Virus record (IMG/VR): IMGVR_UViG_3300046543_000128
Span: 1 to 53,952 of that record
DNA from: a virus
Direction: 5' to 3' (one strand)
Length of the DNA stretch: 53,952 nt
Below are positions 30,345 through 38,221 of this stretch, one piece after another. Under the pieces are notes generated by a model, which saw nothing but the letters and a program-made list of their open reading frames with translations, had not been told where the DNA came from and did no database searches. The translations under genes were made by a program, and so were the position numbers. Numbering within the stretch: position 1 is the stretch's first letter; each line of letters opens with the position of its first letter.

Positions 30345-31883
30345 CTATGTTGTGACAGCGATGTGCCGCGATTCAGCGGCCACGACGAAGCGCCGCGACT
30401 CTGATGCGACATAGACTCGGCGAGATTCAACCTGAACATCGGCGCGCCGCTGCTCTGCATCGACAGACACAGATCGCGATTCGGGATTGATCGGGAAGCG
30501 GATGGAGTTCGATGCAGTTGCGATGATGACTGCTGCCGCAAACGCACCGGCCACACCATCTAGCGACGCTGACAGCGATGCCGATACGCTCGGACCGGTC
30601 TGAACCTGAGCCGAAAACGAACCGGATAGACCGTTCAGCAAGCCAGCAACCGACGAGCTCATGCGCTCGGATGCCAAGACCGCGCCCGACACGCCAGCCA
30701 GCGCACCAGTTACGGACCCAGGCAGGCTGATGGACGCAGAGAACGATCCGGCCACACCAGCCATCGCGCCGAATAGCTCAGCCCCGGCGCCATCGATCGC
30801 ATGGGCCGCGAAACTCCCAGAGGCACCGGTAAGAACGCCAGATAGCGAGCCGCCGAGCGATTCGGAAGCGGCGGCCGATCCGCCTACGCTAGCAAGCGCA
30901 CCGCTCATTGCAGCGGGCATTGATTCGGCCGCTTGCAATGCGCCGCTGACGCCAGCCATTGCGCCGGATACAGTCGATGACACGGCTTCAGACGCCGACA
31001 TCGAGCCAGTAACGCCGGCAAGAGCGCCGGAGATGGCCGCTCCGATCGTCTGCGCCGCAGATGCCGAGCCTGTCACGCCAGAAAGAGACGCAGAAATCGC
31101 CGCAGGCAACGTTTCAGCGCCAGAGATCGCCCCGCCAATGCCGACAAGCGCGCCCGCAAACGACGCCTGCATGCTCTGCGAGCCAGACACCGAACCAGTA
31201 ACGCCAGCCAACGCCCCGGCAGCCGAACCCGAAATGCTTTCGGCCGCAGAAACAGCGCCAGAGACGCCAGACAACGAGCCTGAGATCGTGCCCGTAATGC
31301 TCGACGCTGACGCCAGATACTTGACCGCGTGCAACATGACGTTGAACGAAGAACCAACGTTCGTCGTGATCGTCGCTTTAATCGTCAGCGTCTGCGATGC
31401 AGAGTTCGCAGCCCAAGTTATCGTCGTGCTGTAGAACTTCTGGTTGCCGCTGCCGGTTGTGCCGGGCGAGACGGTGTAGGCGGTCGCACTGCCGTCAGAT
31501 AGGGTCGCGGTGAGCGTGCAGGCGCTTGAGTACGCCGCCCAATAGATCGTCGCCGTTCGGCTCGTCGTATCGGCAGGCAGAACGATTTGATAGCCCTGCC
31601 CGGTCGCGGTCGTGTTGTCGACGTAGATGCCGCCAGCAAGCGCCGTTGCCGATGCCGTGGGCGTGCCGTCCGTCCACGTCATTTTCGGGCCGTCTGTGTA
31701 GCCCGTCCATGTCACGCCTGAGCCAATTAGCGTCGGCAATCCGATCGTCGAGCCGCCGCCGGACTTGCGGTTGACGGCCGTCGCCGACTGCGGAAACTGA
31801 ATCCAGTCCGTTTGAGCCGGTGAAGAGAGGTTGAATGTCTCAGTGCCGGCTAAGACTGTGTTGGAGCCGGTGAGAGTACCCAC
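30345..31883 (-). CDS. repeat-rich fibre-like adhesin (512 aa)
   Basis: Residues 1-195 are a beta-rich N-terminal domain. From about 201 to 455 there are roughly 12 tandem units of about 21 residues, typified by SGALAGVTGSMSASEAVSSTV. The last 45 residues carry an 8-residue repeat (ESRRVYVA, ESRRFVVA, ESRHIAVT), a pattern seen at the ends of phage fibre proteins. Low charge and high Ala/Ser/Gly suggest a beta-helical or beta-prism stalk. Possibly a receptor-binding or surface-adhesion fibre. Confidence 0.75.
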   Translation of the reverse strand: MGTLTGSNTVLAGTETFNLSSPAQTDWIQFPQSATAVNRKSGGGSTIGLPTLIGSGVTWTGYTDGPKMTWTDGTPTASATALAGGIYVDNTTATGQGYQIVLPADTTSRTATIYWAAYSSACTLTATLSDGSATAYTVSPGTTGSGNQKFYSTTITWAANSASQTLTIKATITTNVGSSFNVMLHAVKYLASASSITGTISGSLSGVSGAVSAAESISGSAAGALAGVTGSVSGSQSMQASFAGALVGIGGAISGAETLPAAISASLSGVTGSASAAQTIGAAISGALAGVTGSMSASEAVSSTVSGAMAGVSGALQAAESMPAAMSGALASVGGSAAASESLGGSLSGVLTGASGSFAAHAIDGAGAELFGAMAGVAGSFSASISLPGSVTGALAGVSGAVLASERMSSSVAGLLNGLSGSFSAQVQTGPSVSASLSASLDGVAGAFAAAVIIATASNSIRFPINPESRSVSVDAEQRRADVQVESRRVYVASESRRFVVAAESRHIAVTT

Positions 31884-31892
31884 GCTTCACCC

Positions 31893-32285
31893 TTATGCGT
31901 TACCTTCCGTGAGACTGCCTGAGCTGATGGTGACGGTCGCGCTCGAGACGATCGAGGTCGTTGCCATCTGAACTTCACCAGCGCCGCCAGTCGTGCTGAT
32001 GTCCATGTCGAGGATGAACGTTCCGCCCGACGTAGTGAGACGCGCCCATGTCGCCGTGCCGGTGTTCGACGCCGTTGCGTTGCCGATCGCGCCGAACGTC
32101 AGCACGCCACTCGCCACTGTGCCGAGCGTCGCCGCACAGGTATGCGCAGAAAGCGCCGTCGTCGCAGTGCCTCCCGTTGCCGGTCGCGTGCCGCTATAAA
32201 GCGTGAGAATCGCGCTTGCGCCGGCCGCAGTCACGATTGCGGAGAGACGGGAATTGCGCACGGTCGATGAAAGGCCGATCGTCAT
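31893..32285 (-). CDS. small Thr/Ala-rich virion protein (130 aa)
   Basis: MTIGLSSTVRNSRLSAIVTA. Beta-rich, Ala/Thr/Gly heavy, with a C-terminal EVQMATTSIVSSATVTI. Looks like a head-decoration or fibre-tip-associated protein; placed next to the adhesin. Confidence 0.7.
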   Translation of the reverse strand: MTIGLSSTVRNSRLSAIVTAAGASAILTLYSGTRPATGGTATTALSAHTCAATLGTVASGVLTFGAIGNATASNTGTATWARLTTSGGTFILDMDISTTGGAGEVQMATTSIVSSATVTISSGSLTEGNA

Positions 32286-32301
32286 AGATGCTCCAGAAGA
32301 G

Positions 32302-32323
32302 AAAAAGCCCGCACGAGGCGGGC
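32302..32323 (-). terminator. intrinsic terminator after the holin-like gene
   Basis: Minus strand GCCCGC-ctcgt-GCGGGC followed by TTTTT. Confidence 0.8.
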
Positions 32324-32345
32324 GATTGACTGCGGTGATGTGGGA

Positions 32346-32549
32346 TTACTTGCCGAGCTTTGCGGAGATGCCGAGTCCGCCGAGAAGCGCCGCAGCGCCG
32401 ATGCCGTACGCCTGCAGGTCGAAGGGCTTGCCGTAGATGGTCGAGTAGACCTGCAAGCAAAGGCCGACGACGATCACGAGCGTGGACATCGCGTAGGCGG
32501 GTTCAAGCGCCTTGCCGTCGTCTCCGGTTATGAGGTCGGATAGCTTCAT
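32346..32549 (-). CDS. holin-like membrane protein (67 aa)
   Basis: MKLSDLITGDDGKALEPAYAM then two hydrophobic helices (STLVIVVGLCLQVY and GIGAAALLGGLGISAKL). Size and two-span topology fit a holin. Near the lysozyme, but not directly next to it. Confidence 0.65.
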   Translation of the reverse strand: MKLSDLITGDDGKALEPAYAMSTLVIVVGLCLQVYSTIYGKPFDLQAYGIGAAALLGGLGISAKLGK

Positions 32550-32552
32550 TGA

Positions 32553-32912
32553 TTACTCCACGTCGACCAAAGGCCGGTGAGAAATCTTGTCGTTCCAATG
32601 CGCCGCGTCCGCGACGACATCGACGTTGAAACTTTTGAAATTGCCGAGATGTCCGAATGCGAGATGGCAGTTGACGCCGCCCTTGTTCGCTTCGCAGAGC
32701 GTCACTAGGTTGTTCGGGTCGAGCTCCAAGTCGGGATGCAGATGGAACGGCCTGATGTGATGCACTTCGAGCTTTTCATCCCCACCGCAGACGGCGCACG
32801 TCGGATGCGCCGCGATGTGATGCTTTCGCACGGTCGGCCAATGCGATGAGCGTTTCGATGCGATCGGATGCTTGCCCTGCGCGGCATCGACGAGGTGTTT
32901 GATGATTGGCAT
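32553..32912 (-). CDS. HNH endonuclease
   Basis: 119 residues: CAVCGGDEKLEVHHIRPFHL, then NNLVTLCEANKGGVNCHLAFGH: a compact HNH with two CxxC-like zinc ligands. Close to HNH proteins that act with terminases or as homing enzymes. It lies between the holin-like gene and the lysozyme. Confidence 0.85.
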   Translation of the reverse strand: MPIIKHLVDAAQGKHPIASKRSSHWPTVRKHHIAAHPTCAVCGGDEKLEVHHIRPFHLHPDLELDPNNLVTLCEANKGGVNCHLAFGHLGNFKSFNVDVVADAAHWNDKISHRPLVDVE

Positions 32913-32918
32913 GGACGT

Positions 32919-32940
32919 AAAAAAACCGCCCGAAGGCGGC
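32919..32940 (-). terminator. intrinsic terminator after the lysozyme gene
   Basis: Minus strand CCGCC-TTCG-GGCGG followed by a run of seven T. Confidence 0.8.
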
Positions 32941-32960
32941 TTGCGTGATTTTCGAGAGGA

Positions 32961-33419
32961 TTAGGCGGCGTCCGGCTTCATGAACAGTTGACGTTCAGCG
33001 ATGCGCCGCTTGACGAGGCCCGGAAGCACTCGCCCGGCAGCCAGGTTCCACCGGTCGAACTGAACGGAAGCGCCGGCGTAGTTGCCAGCGTTCAGCAGGC
33101 GCAGAAGCGTTGACGCGACGAAGTTGCCTGCGCCCACGTTGAAGCAGAAGTCGGCGAGAGCGTCGAACTGGTTCTGTGTTAGCGGCACCTTGACATTGGC
33201 GTTCACGCACGCGGCAGCTTTCGCAAGGTCGCTACGCAACCATGCATCGGCTTGCGCCTGCGTGATCTTCATGCCCTTCGTTACTTCCTTTCCCGTATGC
33301 CCGTAGCCGATCGTGAACGGCTCGGCCCGCGTGCCTGGGTCTGGATACGACTCGAGATCACAGCCCTCGAACCGCATCGTCAGCGCAACGCCGTTTTCGG
33401 AGACTGTTCTCTGGCTCAT
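32961..33419 (-). CDS. GH24 lysozyme (endolysin)
   Basis: 152 residues, T4/P22-lysozyme family: RFEGCDLESYPDPG (catalytic Glu in FEG), TIGYGHTGKEV, a Thr ligand in the GYGHT motif, LTQNQFDALADFCFNVG. No signal peptide, so export depends on a holin. Start at 33419 overlaps the upstream stop (ATGA). Confidence 0.92.
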   Translation of the reverse strand: MSQRTVSENGVALTMRFEGCDLESYPDPGTRAEPFTIGYGHTGKEVTKGMKITQAQADAWLRSDLAKAAACVNANVKVPLTQNQFDALADFCFNVGAGNFVASTLLRLLNAGNYAGASVQFDRWNLAAGRVLPGLVKRRIAERQLFMKPDAA

Positions 33420-33703
33420 GTGCGGTCGGCCTTGTTGGCGAGTTTTTCGTCGATGCGCTCGAGCTTTGCGAAAACCAGCTTGATCGTGTCGTTCAGGTTG
33501 TCTAGCGCCTTCTCGAGAGCGCTTGACGTGACATACGTCTTCGCCGCTTCGAGCTTGAATGCGTCGAGAGCTGATTCTGTTTTCTCTGCCCGAGCGTGCG
33601 CAGCCTCGATGCGGGAATAGGCGGTACGGAACAGCCACCAGAGAACGGCGGCCGCAGCGGTCGCAGCCGCAAGCAGCCAGCCGTTGAGAATGTCGAGGTT
33701 CAT
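33416..33703 (-). CDS. lysis-cassette membrane protein with coiled coil
   Basis: 95 residues. N-terminal transmembrane helix (WLLAAATAAAAVLWWLF), then a helical coiled coil to the end. Start at 33703 (MNLDILNG), with a longer in-frame start at 33727. Topology fits an inner-membrane spanin or a holin; ATGA-coupled to the lysozyme. Confidence 0.7.
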   Translation of the reverse strand: MNLDILNGWLLAAATAAAAVLWWLFRTAYSRIEAAHARAEKTESALDAFKLEAAKTYVTSSALEKALDNLNDTIKLVFAKLERIDEKLANKADRT

Positions 33704-33716
33704 CGAGCGTCCAAAA

Positions 33717-33740
33717 GAAAAGGCCACCCGAAGGTGGCCT
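33717..33740 (-). terminator. intrinsic terminator upstream of the lysis genes
   Basis: Minus strand AGGCCACC-TTCG-GGTGGCCT followed by TTTTCTTTT. It ends just before the start of the membrane gene. Confidence 0.7.
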
Positions 33741-33843
33741 GTTTGCGAGGATATAATCCAGAATATTGCGGCCTGCGCCCACGGCTAGCCGTCAGCACGC
33801 GGGAAGCACCGCTACTCGCCCAAACTTAAAGATGGTGAAGTTC

Positions 33844-34818
33844 ATGATTTCAAAAGATAAAAAAGTGCTTGAGGCGCTGCCCTTTTTGGCGGCCCCGCCG
33901 GAGACGCTGGATGTCTCCGAGCAACTGTTTCGCGATCAACTCGACTGGCTTAACAAACTGCCAGGCGATTTCGGCTCCATTCTCGATGTTGGAGCTGGGG
34001 CCGGCTACCACTCCAAGTACTTCGAAGTAATGGGGCACGACGTCACTGCATGCGACATGCGCGATCGGTTCATCTTCAAGGACTCATCGATCGAGTTCCA
34101 CGAGTCAACGCTGGAAGGCCTTCCGGCCAACAAGAGATACGACGCCATTTTTGCTTCGCACATCATGGAGCACATCATGGATCTGGGCGGCTTCATCGCT
34201 AAGTTGAAGAGCCTGTTGAACGATGGCGGCTACCTTTTCGTGTTCGTGCCAAACACGCACTACACGGAAAGCGGCCATTGGCTTGAGGGTTGGTCGATCC
34301 CACAGTTGGCCGTCATGCTGTGTTCGCTCGGCTTCGACTGTCGAGACAGCTTTTTCACGACCTTCGGATACCACACGCTTGGATTTGGCAGGAAGACCGA
34401 TCGACCGAACTGCGATTTCTTGATCGAGGAATGCTTGCCATTCCTCCCCGCCAAGTTCTCCGAGTTAAAAACTGTCGGCATATATCCAGCCTTGCAGCGG
34501 AACGTCTCTTTCGTCGATAACGAGAAGATCGTCAGAACGCCCGCCCCTCACGAACTGGTGGAGTTGTCAGCGTTAAACGACACACAGTTTCGGCTTGATG
34601 AAACGTCGGCGAGATTGATCCTCGCGGAAGCTAAGCTGTCAGATTCTGAAGCAATGGTGAGCCACTACAAGGCAGAAGCCTCGAAGATCCGAGACGAGTT
34701 GAGTCGTTCCGAGGCGGAAGCCGCGAGGCTTCAAGACGAACTGGCAAATGTCTATGCCTCGCGATCATGGACATTAACAGGCCCCCTGCGCCGGATCGTA
34801 AGCGCCATTAAACACTAG
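33844..34818 (+). CDS. SAM-dependent methyltransferase (moron-like)
   Basis: 324 residues from MISKDKKVLEAL; earlier in-frame starts at 33832 and 33766 are possible. Class I methyltransferase: SILDVGAGAGYHSKYF (motif I), TACDMRD (motif II), YDAIFASHIMEHI (motif IV), and a late coiled coil ending SRSWTLTGPLRRIV, a tail often seen on sugar-modifying enzymes. It is opposite to all late genes and convergent with the fibre-assembly gene, so it is likely expressed separately; TATAAT sits at 33752-33757. Possible lysogenic-conversion function on surface glycans. Confidence 0.82.
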   Translation: MISKDKKVLEALPFLAAPPETLDVSEQLFRDQLDWLNKLPGDFGSILDVGAGAGYHSKYFEVMGHDVTACDMRDRFIFKDSSIEFHESTLEGLPANKRYDAIFASHIMEHIMDLGGFIAKLKSLLNDGGYLFVFVPNTHYTESGHWLEGWSIPQLAVMLCSLGFDCRDSFFTTFGYHTLGFGRKTDRPNCDFLIEECLPFLPAKFSELKTVGIYPALQRNVSFVDNEKIVRTPAPHELVELSALNDTQFRLDETSARLILAEAKLSDSEAMVSHYKAEASKIRDELSRSEAEAARLQDELANVYASRSWTLTGPLRRIVSAIKH

Positions 34819-34824
34819 GCGACA

Positions 34825-35334
34825 CTACCAGCTTATCGCCTGAACGGCGGCGACAGTCGTCGCGGCATCGATTTCCGCCTTCAGTGCAGCGCGCTTCTGA
34901 AACGCGCTCCACCCTTGCGCGAGCATGGCGAGATACAGCCCCTCAAGATCGGCCAGCGTGAAGGCGACGAGCGAGTTGTCCGCCGCTTTCCAGAAGAAGT
35001 TCGCTGGCACAGCGCCAGCGATCCCGTATCCTTGCGTAGCTTGGGAAAGAATCGTCTGACTGCCGGTGTCGGCCTGAAACGTCTGTGAGACGCCCGCGGC
35101 AGTTTTGAACGCGATGCTCTGCTGAATCGCGTCAGAATATGCCGCGTCGATCGCCGCTTTTTGAGCGGCTTGAGCGCCCGCAAGCGTAGAGGCCGGATTC
35201 ACAAATGCCTGATAGCGCGCATCACTCGAATCGATCGTCGCCTGATTAGGGAACGACGCCGGATCTTGAGGGCAGCCGAAAGACGCGACGATCGTCGTGT
35301 CGGTTGCGTCACCGAATTGGACGTAAACGTTCAT
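34825..35334 (-). CDS. tail fibre assembly protein (DUF4376 type)
   Basis: 169 residues: QQSIAFKTAAGVSQTFQAD, FFWKAADNSLVAFTLADLEG, and AALKAEIDAATTVAAVQAISW at the end. This is the DUF4376 layout linked to fibre assembly. It is the last gene on its side of the methyltransferase. Confidence 0.85.
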   Translation of the reverse strand: MNVYVQFGDATDTTIVASFGCPQDPASFPNQATIDSSDARYQAFVNPASTLAGAQAAQKAAIDAAYSDAIQQSIAFKTAAGVSQTFQADTGSQTILSQATQGYGIAGAVPANFFWKAADNSLVAFTLADLEGLYLAMLAQGWSAFQKRAALKAEIDAATTVAAVQAISW

Positions 35335-35343
35335 TCACAATCC

Positions 35344-36744
35344 TTATATCGTGTAGCCAGTGATGAAGATATTAAACGTGACCGCACCGCCGCCCGATGT
35401 CGTGCTATAGCCGATGGATTGAGATTTCACAACAGCATTTTCAAACACCATCGTGGATGCCGCATTCGCGAGTACGTACATGCCCATGGGGTGCGTTATG
35501 ACGCCGCCGGCGGCGCCCGTCGTCCACAGGTTGAGCGTCATCAACACCGTCGATGTCGACAGCAGGGAGCAATAGCCTCCATATCGCTTCGCGTTGAGCG
35601 GGACTGCCGACGCAATGCTCAGCGCCGTCTGTGACTGCGCGGTAGTTGTATTCAGAACTTGGACAGGGGCGTATCGAAAACTGCGGTCCCACAGCTCACC
35701 TGATACGAACTGGCCGCTCCCGTTGGTCGGCCATACCGAAACGAGCGCGGACGCCGTATAGCCGGATGGCATGTTGGCGCCACCGTAGACATTCGGTGCA
35801 AGCGTGCTCGTCGCATTCGTTGCCAGTAGCGCGCTCACCCCGGTCGTCGGGTTGTAGATCGCATACAGCGCGACATATCCGCTCGTCGGTGCGCTACCGG
35901 TGTCCATCCCGCCCGCGCCCGTCGTCGCGAGATTGATCGTTTTGCTGAAGCTCGCCAGTTTGAACATTTGCCCGCCGAGCGCCGTGCCGACGATGATTTC
36001 GTCAGCCGTCAGCGTGGCCGTGGCCGATGCCGCTGTGACGCTCATCGCAAGGTTGCGGACCTGACCCACAACGCCATTTGGCGCGGTCTGGATTTGGCTG
36101 AGCAGCGACGCATTGAGGAACGGTGCGCCGTTATACGCGCTGATGTTGCCCGACGTGATCGTCGACGCGCCATACGGCACGGTGATGACCCACAGGCCGT
36201 TGAAGCCAGCGTCTGGCGTCGGCGTGACTTGCGAGCCGGTCGTCGCGGCAGTGCCGGCCTTCAACGACAATTGAACCGTGTTGTCGCGATACGTCGTGTT
36301 CGACGTGCCGGTGTTGTTAGGTCCAGAGTAGGCGGAGGCCGGATTACTTGCGTTGTAATAGGGTAAAATCGTGCTGCCAGCATCTACCTCTTGGAATGCA
36401 CCCTGAATGAGATAGTTTATGGAAAACCCGGCTGTGCCAGGCGCTGGACAGGAGAAGTTCACTGCATCCAGCAAGATCCCTTGCTTGACCACCTGCCTCG
36501 AATCGGCAGAGAGATCAGAGTAAGCGCCAGCGTCGGTCGATTGAAGCGAGTAAGCGCGGCCCGGATTTACGTTCACCGTCATGCCGGCCGGCGACGTTGG
36601 AACGCAGCCGAGCCCGGAGAACAGCGTCGATGTGCCGATCATGTCTTGCAAGACATGGCCGATGGAGATCATCGTCGACTTATTCGTTTCGAGTAGATCC
36701 GTGGACTGCGGGATCGCGCCAGTGTAGACAATTCTGCGCCGCAT
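35344..36744 (-). CDS. tail fibre protein (466 aa)
   Basis: Starts MRRRIVYTGAIPQSTDLLET, a common fibre attachment start, then long Ser/Thr/Gly/Ala beta-rich stretches. C-terminal region ends FNIFITGYTI. The assembly gene follows it, as usual for fibres. Receptor unknown. Confidence 0.85.
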   Translation of the reverse strand: MRRRIVYTGAIPQSTDLLETNKSTMISIGHVLQDMIGTSTLFSGLGCVPTSPAGMTVNVNPGRAYSLQSTDAGAYSDLSADSRQVVKQGILLDAVNFSCPAPGTAGFSINYLIQGAFQEVDAGSTILPYYNASNPASAYSGPNNTGTSNTTYRDNTVQLSLKAGTAATTGSQVTPTPDAGFNGLWVITVPYGASTITSGNISAYNGAPFLNASLLSQIQTAPNGVVGQVRNLAMSVTAASATATLTADEIIVGTALGGQMFKLASFSKTINLATTGAGGMDTGSAPTSGYVALYAIYNPTTGVSALLATNATSTLAPNVYGGANMPSGYTASALVSVWPTNGSGQFVSGELWDRSFRYAPVQVLNTTTAQSQTALSIASAVPLNAKRYGGYCSLLSTSTVLMTLNLWTTGAAGGVITHPMGMYVLANAASTMVFENAVVKSQSIGYSTTSGGGAVTFNIFITGYTI

Positions 36745-36760
36745 GTATGACCCTATAAAT

Positions 36761-36782
36761 GAAAAAGCCGCCAGGAGGCGGC
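36761..36782 (-). terminator. intrinsic terminator after the homing endonuclease
   Basis: Minus strand GCCGCC-TCCT-GGCGGC followed by TTTTTC. Confidence 0.75.
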
Positions 36783-36806
36783 CGTTTGATAACGTTTCGT
36801 AAAACC

Positions 36807-37451
36807 TTAGCCAGCGGTTCGGGACGTTTTGCGAGGCGCAGTCGTCAACGATTCTTCAGCAGACCATCCTCGCTTAAGTCTCGCGTAAATCGCGTTGGCG
36901 TTAAGCCCCACCTCTGCCGCCCATTGCGATACGGTCATTCGCCTGCCGTCGTGATCAAGATAAACGTTGGATCGCGTGTTGTTCGACTGCTCGCGATCCG
37001 TTGCCCATCTGCAATTTCCGGGCTCGTAATTGCCATTAACGTTTATTCGGTCTAGCGACATCCGACTTGGACGTTCACCCATATCCGCAAAGAAGTTCGC
37101 GAACTCCAGCCAGCGATTGCAAACCTTGATTCCGCGACCGCCGTAGTTGTCGTAGCCGGGCTCATTCTGATTTAGGCAGCGAGCCAACATGGATCGCCAC
37201 GAGAGATGAGCGCCGGTCCCGTATTTTCCGTGCGTAGTATTACGCTTGAGAAGCATGTCCCGATGTTCGCACCCACACGACGACGTGTAGCCCTTTACGA
37301 TGTTGTAGCACTGAACGATTTTCTCGCTGCCGCAGTCGCACTTGCATAACACATGATAGTGATGCTGCTTACCCTCCTTCTTGAAGGGCGCGCCTGAAAC
37401 GGTGAGGCGCCCGAATCGGGCTCCGATTGGGGTAGAATCTGTGACAGCCAT
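36807..37451 (-). CDS. HNH homing-type endonuclease
   Basis: 214 residues. Start at 37451 follows AGAGG. N-terminal CKCDCGSE and SCGCEH zinc ligands, then YDNYGGRGIKVCNRW, MSLDRINVNGNYEPGNCRWAT and a C-terminal DNA-recognition helix region. This is the free-standing homing nuclease class common in phages. It sits between the fibre gene and the baseplate gene, breaking an otherwise standard tail order. Confidence 0.85.
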   Translation of the reverse strand: MAVTDSTPIGARFGRLTVSGAPFKKEGKQHHYHVLCKCDCGSEKIVQCYNIVKGYTSSCGCEHRDMLLKRNTTHGKYGTGAHLSWRSMLARCLNQNEPGYDNYGGRGIKVCNRWLEFANFFADMGERPSRMSLDRINVNGNYEPGNCRWATDREQSNNTRSNVYLDHDGRRMTVSQWAAEVGLNANAIYARLKRGWSAEESLTTAPRKTSRTAG

Positions 37452-37558
37452 GTTCGACCTCTGCGATAGGTTGACTGTGTAAGGAAGCCCCGTTCGTGTA
37501 TCCAGCACGGCGGGGTTTCCGCCATTCTACAAGAAAACGTCCTTTATCGGATGCGTTT

Positions 37559-38221
37559 CTACGATGAGATCCTCATCCATGCGATCACGCCTGCCGGAAT
37601 CACAGAGGCGACGGCAGCGTACAAATCCGCATCAGTGACGGCCTGCTGAACCATGCTCAGGCTCGCATATTCGCCGCGCGATGCGATGCTGTAGCCTGAT
37701 GGCGAACTGCCGTAGCCGGCGACATACGGTATGCCGGTGCCTAGCGGCCGGTATGCGGTGATGAAGGCTTGATACGGATGCACGAGCGAGCCATATGCGC
37801 CAGCGACGCCATAGCCGCATGCGACGCCATATCCGCCCGTATCCGCCGGACGGCTAGGCTCGACGATGAGCGGCGCTCGACCAGTCAGCGTCGTGAGAAC
37901 CTGCGTGACCGCCTTGCGGGTTGCGCGCTCACGAAACAGGTTGATGATGATCCGGTTGCGAAACGCGGCGTCTGACTCGTTCGTCTTTCGCGGCAACGTC
38001 GCGCCGAAGAAGTCTGCACTGATGACGTCCAAAAATCCGTCGCTGGCGGTAGCGATACGAAGCTGCTGCTTGGCATACGCCAGCACCGAATAGACGTTCG
38101 CGAAGATCGCCGCGAAGCCGCCAAGAAGCGCCGTCAGTATCGTTGGTGAGTCGCCGAACCAGCCGCGCGGTAGGAGCGCTTGCAAGCGCCCGAGCATATC
38201 CGTCTTGTCACCCGTCGCCAT
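37559..38221 (-). CDS. baseplate protein I-like (P2 gpI/DUF2612-like)
   Basis: 220 residues from 38221 (MATGDKTDMLGRLQALLP). N-terminal helical domain, Ala-rich, then a Gly/Tyr-rich segment (GGYGVACGYGVAGAYGS) and a C-terminal helix. Position after gpJ and before the fibre fits gpI, which joins the baseplate to the fibres. Confidence 0.8.
   Translation of the reverse strand: MATGDKTDMLGRLQALLPRGWFGDSPTILTALLGGFAAIFANVYSVLAYAKQQLRIATASDGFLDVISADFFGATLPRKTNESDAAFRNRIIINLFRERATRKAVTQVLTTLTGRAPLIVEPSRPADTGGYGVACGYGVAGAYGSLVHPYQAFITAYRPLGTGIPYVAGYGSSPSGYSIASRGEYASLSMVQQAVTDADLYAAVASVIPAGVIAWMRISS

Noticed and set aside
37479-37518. Imperfect long hairpin upstream of the homing nuclease gene
   Set aside because: No U tract on either strand and a mismatch-rich stem; not counted as a terminator.
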